Assembly (NCBI GenBank): GCA_963922205.1
Contig: CAWUHX010000143.1
Location: forward strand, 186,001-250,000
Direction of reading: 5' to 3'
Source: Romanomermis culicivorax
Taxonomy: Eukaryota; Nematoda; Enoplea; Mermithida; Mermithidae
DNA length: 64,000 nucleotides
This document shows positions 12,701 to 21,889 of this stretch, piece after piece. The translations under genes were made by a program, and so were the position numbers. The notes below the pieces were generated by a model. The model saw nothing but the letters and a program-made list of their open reading frames with translations. It made no database searches and had not been told where the DNA came from. The stretch's first letter is position 1, and every line of letters begins with the position of its first letter.

Positions 12701-15700
12701 ATTTTTCGGCGCTAGGCACCGAACAAGTTACTTTAGCCAGACTTTTGATTTCTCACCCAAAACTCAAGAAATTCAATTTTAAAAGTGAGGAACTGACGCG
12801 AAGTGAATAAAATACAAGGGAAGTAACTTCTAATCATTTTTCTGATGAAACTAAGCGAATTTATCAATTTTAGAGTGGGCAACTAAAAATTAATCTGTGC
12901 AACTAAATTTTTGCCCAAGTTAAAGATCAACGTGGCTTATGCGAAAAAATCCTGATGACTGATTCGAATAATGACTGATCTGCTTTGCGAGCATTTCTTG
13001 TAATTTTGGAGAGAGTTTTTGACTAAACTAGTTGAAAAAAACATTGTTTTTTACTATCAGATTTATTGACAAATTCTTTAGTTTTGGATTGTTAAAATTC
13101 CTATTGGCCTGTAAAATTTTGACTTAAGGAGCCAAATGGCCTGTCGAGAAAAATCCAAAAAAACGACGATTCTTGCCAGTGTTCCCAAAGGTTTGTATAT
13201 TGCTCATTAATGAAATTTGAGATATGAAGTAAATTTTCGAGTAGGGAAAATTAAAATCATGATTGCAGAATAGATATGTAGACAATACAGTTTGAAGCTT
13301 AAACTATTGATTCGTAAAACTGTACTACCTCCCGCAGTACCGTAAACCGGGGTGACTTGAGCCACTTTCCACGAAAAAGTTTTGAACTTTTCTCCATATC
13401 TTTACAAATACAAGTCTGATTTTCATGAAACATGATCAGTTTTGTAGAGCAATGATTAGTTATTCATAATAAAGCAGCGTAGTGGGTCAGATTTGACTCA
13501 CTGGGCTGTTTTTTTCAAAATCGGTGGGTGGCTCAAGTCACCCCAGGATGGGGTGACTTGAGCCACGTAATAAAAAATAATGGTAAAAATGTATTTTGGA
13601 CCAATTAACCCCCTTACAGGGGTGAGATGAGCCACTGAGCATGTTTTAAAAAACTTTATTCCTAGGTCACTTCAGTATAAACGCGCAAATAGAAAGAAAA
13701 ATGGCAATTATGGCATATTATGCAAGCGATCAAGATCATAAAATCGAAAATTGAGCAAAAATCAATGAAACTGACAAATATTGACCAGTATTACGTCTCG
13801 ATTAGTCAATTTTTCTGTTCGAATCAAACACCAAAAATGAAAATTTTGGTTTTCAATCACCATACCTGATACTTGTAAGAGGTCCGACCAGTTGGGGGTG
13901 GGTAAACCCAAAATTTTGGGGAGGATGGTCGAAAAACCCCCCAAAAAATCGAAAAAATTTCGAACATTTTCCCAAAAAAGGCCGAAAAAGCCAATTTTTT
14001 CCTGATTTTTTCCAATTTTTTCGAGTTTGGGGTGGCGGGAGGTTGGGTATAGGGTTGACCAAATTGGGGGTTGGGGTCCCCCCAACCTCCCCCTCCCAAT
14101 TACAGGTATGTCAATCACACTGAATGAACAGTGGAAGTTAAATAAGACACCTAAGAAAATTCTTAAAAAATATTTGTCGAAAAACGCATTTTTAAAAGGT
14201 GGCTCAAGTCGCCCCAAAAAGTCACCAAACACCGGGGTGAGATGAGCCACCTCTTTTTTGCGAAATCTGGGCTTCGCTTTGCAAAAAGCAGTAATTTAAA
14301 AAGTGCGCGAGCCTTTCAGCTTTAATTTAAAAAAAGAAGCATCTCGCGTCAAAAAAAATTCACTGAGATACAGTCCTTATTATAGCACCTTACTTTTTTT
14401 CGATTGACGTATGCCTCGCTTCAAAATTAAACAGAACCACAATGTGGCAAAATTATAAAATAAACTATAATACGTCTGAAACAGCAAAGACAGTTGTATA
14501 TAATGGATGTAGTTAGTGTGCCTAATGACGATTGGTTATGTTGAAATTATCGATTGAATCTTTTTCCCGGCCAAGTGGCTCAAGTCGTCCCGGTGGCTCA
14601 AGTCACCCCAGTTTACGATACGATCGATGCTCTCTCTGATTAATTATTCCGCACAAATTAGATTCTTACTTTCTATTACTATATTCTAGTTGAGGATCAA
14701 TATTATCGACAATAGAAGAACGAGAGTTGAAAAATATGATCGAATATCGCAACGGAATGTCAAATAAACGACTAAGTATGTCTAAGAGCAACGCGATGTA
14801 GCCTAACGCCACTGAAATATCTATTTCGTTGTGACCTTGGAAAAAATTAGCATGCAGTACAATATTCGAAACATAAATCTCTAAAATCGAGTTAAATATA
14901 CTCTTAAGTTGGATTTAGTTTCATATTTAAAAATTTAGCAAGGGTATCCCGTTTGACCAATCAAGAATCGAGTGCTTGTTTCAAATGCCGAAGTACTACA
15001 ACATCAAGTGTGCATGTCTTAATTCACCCCAAACGTAGCCCAGTTCGGAAATCTAGCTAGGGGTAAAATGGGAGAATGTTAGGGAGTAATCACTAGCGAT
15101 GTGCGTCGGATATCCGGACGGATATTTTGAAAAACGGATATCTATATGTGAAAAATATCCGGATATATCCAGATATTTTCACTGTTCAAAAACGAAGTAA
15201 AGATTACTGAGAAGTAAGTACACAAAGTTTCAACAACAAAACAACAAAAGGTTCAAATTATATCAGTGTATATACTGTTCACATACTATTAACTGCAGTT
15301 CATATGCTCTAGACCAAGACAGCCCTAATTTATGAAATATTATTTGCTTACTGGTTCAATTTTTCGAAAGCATCAAAAAGAGGCTATAGAATAATAGCAA
15401 CATTGACGACTTTTTTCCTTTCTCAAACTTCCTCAAGTCACTTTGGTCAGTCATTTTACTGTTGTTTGTCAAGTGTGATTTACATTATTTCCTTCTTTGA
15501 TTCGCTTTTTTTCACAATTTCTTCTTCTGTTTATGTCAGACACCTTGATTTACTAAATGAAATGTCTTCAAGAAGAGGGACAACACAGATTTACTGTAAA
15601 TTTTACTTGCGTTAAAAAGTCAAAAAAAAATCTGTCTGGTCCTGTGTGACTGTAATGTGGAAACTATAGTTTACAACAATTCGGGTCTCTGTATACATAA

Positions 15701-17495
15701 AACATTGTGTAGTCCTCATATTAGTATGCACATTGCACTTTGTACCATGCTGTCTCAGTCTAATTAAAAGTATGGCACAAATGAACAAACATGTGCGCGA
15801 TCAACAAAAGAGCGCATGAAAAAGGTGCAATTGGCCAAGACCGGAGTAATACGCCCCGCTACCCCCTATTGGGATAGTCTGGTGTGCCCACATCAATGAA
15901 AGAAGCCATTAACTCAACTAAACTCACCGACATAATTTTCGGCACCAGGTAAATGCACTCCGCTTATACTCAATGGAAGCTTGCAAATTTCGGCGTGAGA
16001 CTTCGGAAGTAATTTACACTGCAAAAAATAGAATTTATTTGAAGTTCGTAGCTGAAAACAATGTTGAAATTACTTGTGAATTAGTAATACAAAAAATGAA
16101 TATTGTGTCTTGAATCAGTTGTTTCCGCCTCAGCGCGATTTGAGCTGAAGACCACAAAACTCGCTCCCTAGATGATAAAAAGATCAAGAAACTCGACACA
16201 TGTACTATAAAAATTCAGGTGAAGTCAATGGTAAGAAAAGCATCAAAGTTTTGATCCAAAACGATTCAAAATAATCAAGTAGATTGTTTACCTTAAGCAG
16301 ATATGATCCCTGCGCAGCTGATCGAGCTGAACACTTCTGTCTGCTAAGAAGTCCTTAAACTGCATGAAAAGTGACTTCTTTTCACCAAAGCGACGTCTTA
16401 TTAGGCTCAATCGAGCCGACAATGTCATGACTGAACATTTTTTCGCCTCCAAAAAATTTTCGACATTTTCAATGCTCGTTCGACTAGCTTGCACGTCGGA
16501 GTGCTAAAAATACATGAAAAAATTTGCGTAAGATTATTCACTTGATCTTGAAAAATCTGTAAAGCTTTAGAAGTCCTAACTTTTCCGTTCGTTTATACAG
16601 GATGAGCCTAAAGGAAGGCGACCGGTGCTGACTTTCATAGCTTTCGAATAGATGAAGCTTTTTTAATGCGGTTTGCTTCCGTCGTTAGCTAAAACATCTG
16701 GCATAAACGCTGCAAAGCTTCAGCTATATTGCTCAAATATTGACCGGCTAGAATCAAAAATACTAAATGTCACGTTGTTTGCAAAAACGCAAAAAAATTG
16801 ACAAAAATCAATATGTTTAATAACAAAAAAGTAAAATAGATCCAATTATAAAAACCATATAACAGCTGAAAATACAAGAGAGCCGCTTCGATGTGTCGTC
16901 CTTTCTGTCTCACGACTAATTTTAATCGTTTTATCGAACTGGTCAATGGCAGAATTTTTGTTTGATTCAATTTTTTCCAATTTCGAAACAAAAACTCTTG
17001 ATTTTGGCAAAATTTTGACCATGACAAATATCTGACTCTAAGGCAGCAATGCGCATTAAAAAAGCTTCATTCGTTCGAAATTTGGCACCGGTCGTCTTTT
17101 TTTGGCTCACCCTGTATTTAATTTTATCTGAAATTATAAGAACTAATTTATGCGAAGGATCTTTAAGAAATCCATGTGCAAAGTATGATTTTCAGAACCA
17201 TCGGCCTTCATCAAGAAATTTTCGTTATCACTCAACACATGCATCGAAATTAGAATTTCAACGGGAATGTGTTCTACACAAAGCACTTCTGATTGCCTAC
17301 ATGACACGCCTAGGGATTCCCTGTTATTAAACTCACTTTATCAATATTCTGCTGGGCGACTTTTAACTTTGCGTCGATTTGTTGCTTCAACTGAATCAAT
17401 TGATCTTCTGTTTGACGCAAGGCCTTGCACAATGTTCTCAGTCGTAGCCATCCATTGAATGTGAAAGAATTCTTCGATTTAACGTTCTTGGGCAT
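6711..17495 (-). CDS. UVRAG: UVRAG/Vps38 homolog, eight exons (C2 exons not found)
   Basis: UVRAG is a subunit of the Beclin-1/VPS34 class III PI3-kinase complex in endosome and autophagosome maturation. Exons, 5' to 3': 17337-17495, 16292-16503, 16074-16167, 15928-16018, 14670-14835, 8048-8126, 7904-7995, 6711-7179. All have GT-AG borders, every phase agrees, and together they give 453 codons plus TAA. Exons 1-2 encode the coiled coil. Exons 3-7 carry the family's conserved stretch, including RRKQLI, VALGYIALLLDILSR and LLNKNIAQLRYEFGLST, which closely match vertebrate UVRAG. The last exon is a Ser/Asn-rich tail. Exon 1 opens with ATG directly after a splice acceptor, but the family has an N-terminal C2 domain and no such exons were seen upstream to 20366. 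The 6.5-kb intron between exons 5 and 6 holds several transposons and an LTR. Expression and true start are not known. Confidence 0.88.
7503..7880 (+). pseudogene. 3' fragment of a CR1-like non-LTR retrotransposon
   Basis: The plus strand encodes ERVQRRFTKRLFDYEALDY and, after frameshifts and stops, a degraded match to the usual C-terminal FTDVWNSL stretch that ends CR1/Jockey-group reverse-transcriptase ORFs. The same NIQRKFTKRLF motif is present in the longer relic at 29156-31060. It lies in the intron between the last two exons of the UVRAG gene, on the opposite strand. Only the end of the ORF survives, as expected for a 5'-truncated insertion. Confidence 0.65.
8200..8295. repeat. Short GGTTCGTAACCGC-like motif cluster
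   Basis: The words GTAACCGC, ATAACCGC, ATTACCGC and ATTACGGCG recur within about 95 bases. This resembles the subterminal arrays of the hAT elements in this window, but with yet another motif. No matching second end or target duplication was found, so it may be the orphan end of a broken element. Confidence 0.35.
8538..9214. mobile_element. Non-autonomous hAT element with TTAGCAC subterminal arrays
   Basis: The 677-bp element begins CAGGGTTTTTTAGCACG and ends GTGCTAAAAAAACCTG. The flanking 8-mers ATGAGGTT and ATAAGGTC agree at six of eight positions, so it is an older insertion. The motif (A)TTAGCAC(G) is repeated within both ends. It sits in the large UVRAG intron. A second left-hand end with TTAGCGCGGGGC motifs lies near 9328 without a partner. 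Confidence 0.65.
9689..9873. mobile_element. Small hAT MITE with CAGTGGCGGATCCAG terminus
   Basis: The right end, read on the minus strand, starts CAGTGGCGGATCCAGG, a terminus common among hAT elements. The left end CAAGTGCGGATTTAG is a diverged copy. The flanking 8-mers ACCTTGAC and ACCTGAAC match at six of eight positions. Size is 185 bp, with a G-rich left and C-rich right interior. Confidence 0.6.
10205..11490. repeat. Degenerate GGTTGATTCCCTGATT minisatellite
   Basis: Words such as GGTTGATTCCCTGATTGG and GGTTGATTTCCTGATTAA recur with an irregular spacing of about 12 to 24 bases before (10205-10290) and after (10840-11490) an LTR copy. The complementary type of array (AACCAACTGATCTGGGAAGC) precedes the gag relic at 21130-21880. 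It may be part of a Gypsy leader region or a separate satellite into which an LTR inserted. Confidence 0.6.
10290..10830 (+). mobile_element. Isolated Gypsy LTR copy
   Basis: From about 10440 onward this stretch matches the LTR that begins at 27815, including CTATTTGGAAAATAGTTTGAG (inverted repeat) and the blocks around 10690-10760. It probably ends near CATACAACA at 10829. No coding region remains beside it, so it is a solo LTR or the end of a deleted copy. The left border is uncertain. Confidence 0.55.
11874..13168. mobile_element. hAT element with GGCCAATTTGG/GGCTTGTA subterminal motifs
   Basis: The 1,295-bp element starts CAGGGTTTTTTGAGGCC. The flanking 8-mers ATTCTTCC (11866-11873) and ATTCTTGC (13169-13176) match at seven of eight positions. 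Its right terminus is worn. Inside are two GC hairpins (about 12445 and 12710) next to A/T runs, as in the other hAT cores. No transposase frame is seen. Confidence 0.65.
13340..14618. mobile_element. Tc1/mariner-like element with GGGGTGACTTGAGCCAC ends
   Basis: The 1,279-bp element has inverted ends beginning CCGTAAACCGGGGTGACTTG, flanked by TA on both sides. Related words GGGGTGAGATGAGCCAC recur inside at about 13619 and 14234. It contains no transposase frame and is interrupted by a family A hAT MITE at 13861-14110. It lies in the UVRAG intron, close to exon 5. Confidence 0.6.
13861..14110. mobile_element. hAT MITE, family A copy 3
   Basis: The 250-bp copy has the CATACCTG...TTACAGGTATG termini and the exact 8-bp duplication TCAATCAC (13853-13860 and 14111-14118). 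It is inserted in the mariner-like element at 13340-14618. Confidence 0.85.
15095..15180. mobile_element. Orphan hAT end with ATATCCGG array
   Basis: The sequence TAGCGATGTGCGTCGGATAT resembles the TAGAGATGTATCGGG terminus at 17808. It is followed by six or so copies of GGATAT/ATATCCGG. No partner end was found nearby. The same motif occurs in a hairpin at 2898-2926. Confidence 0.45.
16598..17114. mobile_element. Tc1/mariner-type MITE with CAGGGTGAGCC ends
   Basis: The 517-bp element has roughly 70-bp inverted ends. The left starts CAGGATGAGCCTAAAGGAAG, and the right, read inverted, starts CAGGGTGAGCCAAAAAAAG. Both continue into GACCGGTGC-like sequence and AGCTTTTTTAATGCG. It is flanked by TA on both sides. 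It lies in the intron between UVRAG exons 1 and 2 and has no coding capacity. Confidence 0.7.
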
Positions 17496-17807
17496 CTGGT
17501 AAAAAATTGATCTCAGTAAAAAATCCATTTCAGAACCGAAAACAATTTTAATGGCTATAATATGCCGAAGGCAGACTCAAAATATCTTAAACGTAAAAAA
17601 AGTTTATTTATCGAATGGCTGTACGCCATCCCTGACAAGTATTAATAAATGGATAGACAATATTGGTTTTATATAAAATTGATGTTCTCTGCAGAATGAC
17701 AGAAAGCGGTGTAAATTATGTCACGAATAAGCTTTACTCCTGAGATGCAGAAAAATTTTTATTCCGTGACAGCTATTCCTGAGGTAAGTGTGTCGAGTAG
17801 TGTTACT

Positions 17808-19654
17808 TAGAGATGTATCGGGTCCAAAATTTTACGAAAATCGGGTCCGGGTCCGAAATTTTAAAAATATCGGGTCCGGGTCCAAAATTTTGAGAATATC
17901 GGGTCCGGGTCCGAGTCCGGGTCCAAAATTTTGAGAATATCGGGTTCGGACTCCGGGTCCGGGTCCAGCAAAATGGTCGGGTAATTTCGGGTCCGAGTCC
18001 GTTATATTTTTACACATGCTGCGCTATTTTGTGATTGCTATACATTTTAAATCTAAGTCAGTCTCGTGGTGATCTAAACAATAAATTTCTATTTGTTACT
18101 TTTCATATTATAATAAATAATTGATGTGTCATTACATGATTCAATGTGAGTATTTGATTCATTGTTTTTTTAGCATTTTACAAGCCATGGCTTGTTGGAC
18201 TGACAAAATGGCTTGTAGAATTTTAGTCCAACAAGCCAAAATGGCTTGTCAGAATTTTTTGAGTCATGTGTTTGATCATATCGGATACAGAAAAGATGCA
18301 TTTTAGAAGGTCATAATCTCAAAATTTTCCGGCGCAACCGGCGCGAACTTAAATAAGCATTATTATTTATTTCCTAGCTCAGGCGCTGCTTCTAACATGT
18401 CTACCTTCATTTATCATTTAATCTTCAATAGTTTTAATCATCTCAAATGTATTATCTCAAGTTTTAATTGGTAATCTTCAATATTTTATCTTGATATTTA
18501 ATGAAAATTCACATTTTTCCCTTGACGCATTTTTTGAGAAAGATCAATACGTCAAGTCTGTAAACTTTTTGAAGTGATTATTCCTTTCGTAACGTAAAAT
18601 CAATCTAAAAGCTTCATGGAAGTAGTTTCCGGAAATTTCTACTCTTCTTACTCATATCTTTTTGGCCAAGTTCATTAGAGTGTGTGAATAAATTAATGGT
18701 TTTAAAATTTTTCGAACATAAAATTCCAGAAATTACGACCTTTGAACAGAAAATTCGAAACTAATTCTTGAAATAAGTGGTTGGAAAATTGATTTTCCAG
18801 CATCGCAGAATGTCAATACCCAAAAAAATTTTCCGGCGTTTCAGGCAGGAAAGATTAATAGCTTTTTTGGGCTCTCACTTGTCATCATAGAGGACTTTAC
18901 CGTCGATTTGTCATGTAATTCAAAGTCATTATGTTCTTGGATAGTTTGCTGGAAAATTTTTTCCACAATGCTTGTAGATTAGACTTCGATCAAACTCATA
19001 AATTTCAAATGTTTCCTGAATTTTAATGAATTAAGGGCTCTAAAATATTATTGAATAAATGTTGAATGACATCTCTTTTTTTATCGATCGCCGTGATGCT
19101 CAATAATTTCTTTAAAAAATAACCTAAGCATTGGAATTTATTCACGTAAAATTGGCTTGCAAAAATTTGGAATGGCTTGTAAAATTTAAGGTCAACAGGC
19201 CACTTGGCTTGTGACTCGTAGGTAAAAAAAAACCTGATTTGATTTCAGCTGAATTACTATAGTTTATTATTAATAAACTACTTCTAAATTCAAAAATGAC
19301 AAAAAACCAATACTGTTAAATTGTTCACAGGAAGGTTTTACTGTATGATTTTTCATTCAGAAAATTGTTGAAGGCTAGTTGCATAAATCCACAAATTTTT
19401 AGCTCTATGTGAGTTATGGTTTGGCAAAAGCCAAAAAGTTCCATTTTTCTAATTCAGAAGCATTTCCGGAAAAATAGACTCTATATACTATTATACATCA
19501 GACCCGAATCAAAATTGTGATAATTTTTTCGGGTCCGGGTCCAAAATTTTGGAAAGATCGGGTCCGGGTCCGGGTCCAATATTTTGAGGATATCGGGTCC
19601 GGGTCCAGCAAAATGGTCGGGTAATTTCGGGTCCGGGTACCCGATACATCTCTA
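17808..19654. mobile_element. hAT element with CGGGTCC subterminal arrays
   Basis: Inverted termini TAGAGATGTATCGGG and CCCGATACATCTCTA are flanked by the exact 8-bp duplication GTGTTACT (17800-17807 and 19655-19662). About ten CGGGTCC(GGGTCC) words alternate with AAAATTTT at the left end and a similar set in inverted form at the right. A second hAT element (18160-19236) is nested inside. Without it the element is about 770 bp and has no transposase. Confidence 0.85.
18160..19236. mobile_element. Nested hAT element with AAGCC/GGCTTGT motifs
   Basis: The element is flanked by the exact duplication ATTTGATT (18152-18159 and 19237-19244). Its ends are CATTGTTTTTTT and, inverted, CAGGTTTTTTTTT. 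Words ACAAGCCA and GGCTTGT recur near both ends. The interior is the shared ~600-bp core in inverted orientation relative to 4069-4863, with GC hairpins at about 18340 and 18830. Confidence 0.8.
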
Positions 19655-19662
19655 GTGTTACT

Positions 19663-20366
19663 TCGGCAATAAAACTTATCCTCATGACAGAAAGAGAAAC
19701 AAGGATAAAATTTGCATTACACAAACGATCTTACGTTGTTATAAATTTTCTATGCTTAAAAATTATGGCACGGTTTGAACTTTCGTCATTCTTAGAAATT
19801 GCTCTGGTTGATTTACGTTTTTCTCAATAGAAAACATATATAGATTATGTCACACTTTATATATACTAGACTAGAAGCGGGTATAAACACAAGGAATAAA
19901 ATCCTCGTTTTCTTCTTGTCATATGGCAAGATCTATTTCAGGAATTTATATCCAGATTTAGCACGGTAATAAGTCTTATTCCTATTTTAGCCGTATCATT
20001 CTTAGCTCAGGAATAAGTGACTTTATGCGTCTTTCTGTCATAAGAAATTTATTGTGACAGCGATTATCCTAATGTTTCGTCCAAGGAATAGCACTATATT
20101 TCTTTTAGTGATTCGCCCTTTAGGGAACGAAATTCAACTGAAGCAAAATTTCTCATTGTGAATTTATTCACACTTATAAAATCTAGGTACAGTTAATGTA
20201 TAGCTAAAATTTTCGTCATTTGAACAACTTGGTCAAAAAACTACTTTTTTCTTCATTTTATCTCTAGCCGAAAATTAATTAGGGTTTCTCTTGTCACAAA
20301 TCCACCATGTGCAGAGATTTTCCCAATGACAAAAAGTGCGAAATCCAAAATTGCAATGAATGTTTC
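19663..20366. other. AT-rich spacer, no gene seen
   Basis: This is where N-terminal UVRAG exons would be expected on the minus strand, but I find no open frame with splice sites that encodes a C2-like sequence. Several ATTCCTGAG/GGAATAAG words recur here and near 17760, suggesting another faint repeat. Confidence 0.35.
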
Positions 20367-20717
20367 TCAAATCGCGACTTGGAAATCCATATCCACAACG
20401 TTTTCGCCATTTTCGTCCCGTTCGGCATCATCCCAATGATCTCTTTCGTCGTTTATTTGAAGTCGAAATCGAACGTCGAATAACACTAAAAGCGATGTAG
20501 TTATGAACGGTAGACGTAACAACGAAGTCCATGCTAAATTGAACATAAACAACATCGAACGGCACCAAAGATTTTCGGTGTTGTCGATCGAAGGCACAAT
20601 TCGGTAATCTGAGATAATTTTTGACGGTATGAAGAGCACGTTGCGGAATAAGAACGTCGACGGAAACATTGCACGATAAAAGAAAAGATTCAGGGTATAA
20701 TTCCAGTTCCGGTTGTC
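20367..20717 (-). CDS. Last exon of an unknown multi-pass membrane protein
   Basis: A splice acceptor (ATTTTTTAG) is followed on the minus strand by 116 open codons in phase 0 ending in TGA. The peptide begins DNRNWNYTLNLFFYRAMFP, has two to three hydrophobic stretches (NVLFIPSKII, SMLFMFNLAWTSLLRL, PFITTSLLVLFDV) and ends in an acidic tail finishing VVDMDFQVAI. That looks like the C-terminus of an integral membrane protein with an acidic cytosolic tail. I do not recognise the family. Its upstream exons are not visible; the Gypsy relic that begins near 20.9 kb lies directly upstream and may have separated them. Confidence 0.5.
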   Translation of the reverse strand, partial: DNRNWNYTLNLFFYRAMFPSTFLFRNVLFIPSKIISDYRIVPSIDNTENLWCRSMLFMFNLAWTSLLRLPFITTSLLVLFDVRFRLQINDERDHWDDAERDENGENVVDMDFQVAI

Positions 20718-21027
20718 CTAAAAAATGTATCGCTTATAAAGCGAATGCAAGGATTTGTATCATTAAACAATAATTCATTCACCAAAGTATCCATCAGATT
20801 TTCAAAACGGAACTCTCCGACTTTCCAGGTTTTTCAAATCATTTTTCCATAATTCTCTAGGCTTTTTAAGAGTAAAAATTATAAATAATTGTCTCATGAA
20901 ATGCGTACTAGAGGCAGGCCTGACCCATACCTGAGCAATGCCGGACCACTCGAGCAACCGGTAGCTACGTTTGTGGGTCCGGTAGCTACGTTGGCGGCTG
21001 TCGGTGGCCCCAGAAAATCAGCATTTC

Positions 21028-21128
21028 CTGAAGGAAAGAGGAAGGAAAAGTGGGAAAAAGGAAAAAGAAAAAGAGAGGGAAAGAGAAAAGGAGAGAGAGA
21101 GAAAAAAGGGAAGAGAGAATGAGAGAAA
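21028..21128. repeat. Purine-only low-complexity tract
   Basis: About 100 bases of almost pure G and A (GGAAAAAG, GAGAGAGAG). It lies at the left edge of the Gypsy relic and has no coding value; the open frames in it are chance. Confidence 0.7.
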
Positions 21129-21129
21129 T

Positions 21130-21880
21130 AGTCGGCCAATCGAACAACTTGAAAAAAATCAATTAACCAATTTGGGAAACAACCACTCAACTGATCTGGA
21201 AAGCAACCAATTAACCAAGGCAGTCAACCAACCATCTGATCAGGGAACCGACCAATCAAGTGATCTGGAAAGCAACCAGCCAACTGATCTGAGAAGCAAA
21301 AAATAAACTGACACGGGGAACAACCAACTAATCTGGGAGTCAACTAACCAACTGATCTGAGAAGCAATCAACCGATTTGGGAAACAACCAACCAAGTGAT
21401 CTAGAAAGCAACCAGCCTACCAATCTAGCTGTCAATCAACCAAATGATCTGGGAAGCAACCAACTAATATAAGAAACAACCAACCAACTGATCTGAGAAA
21501 CAGCCAACCAACCGATCTGGGAGCCTACCAACCAACTGATCTGGGAAGCGACCAACCAATTTTGATAAACAACCACGCTAGTGATCTGGAAAGCAACCAG
21601 CTAACTGATCTGAGAATCAACCGACCAATTTGGAAAAAACCAACCAACTGATCTGGAAAGCAGCCAACTAACGAATCCGGGAAGCAATCAACTACCTGAT
21701 CTATAGGAAGCAACCAACGAATCTGGGTAACATCCAACCAACAAATCCAGAAATCAATCAAACAACAAAGTGATTCGGGACGCAACCAACCGACCAATCT
21801 AGGTGTCAACCAACCAACTGATCTCTGAAGCAAACAACCAGTCAATCTGGGAGTCAGACAACTAACCAACTAGCGACTCA
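21130..21880. repeat. AACCAACTGATCTGGGAAGC minisatellite
   Basis: Roughly thirty degenerate units of about 20 to 26 bases, built on AACCAAC(C)AATCTGGGAAGC, immediately precede the gag relic. In sense it is the complement of the array around 10.2-11.5 kb. It occupies the position of a Gypsy 5' leader. Confidence 0.65.
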
Positions 21881-21889
21881 ACAACGAAA

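Noticed and set aside
20889..21306. Lys/Glu/Arg-rich frames
   Set aside because: They are produced by the purine tract and the minisatellite.
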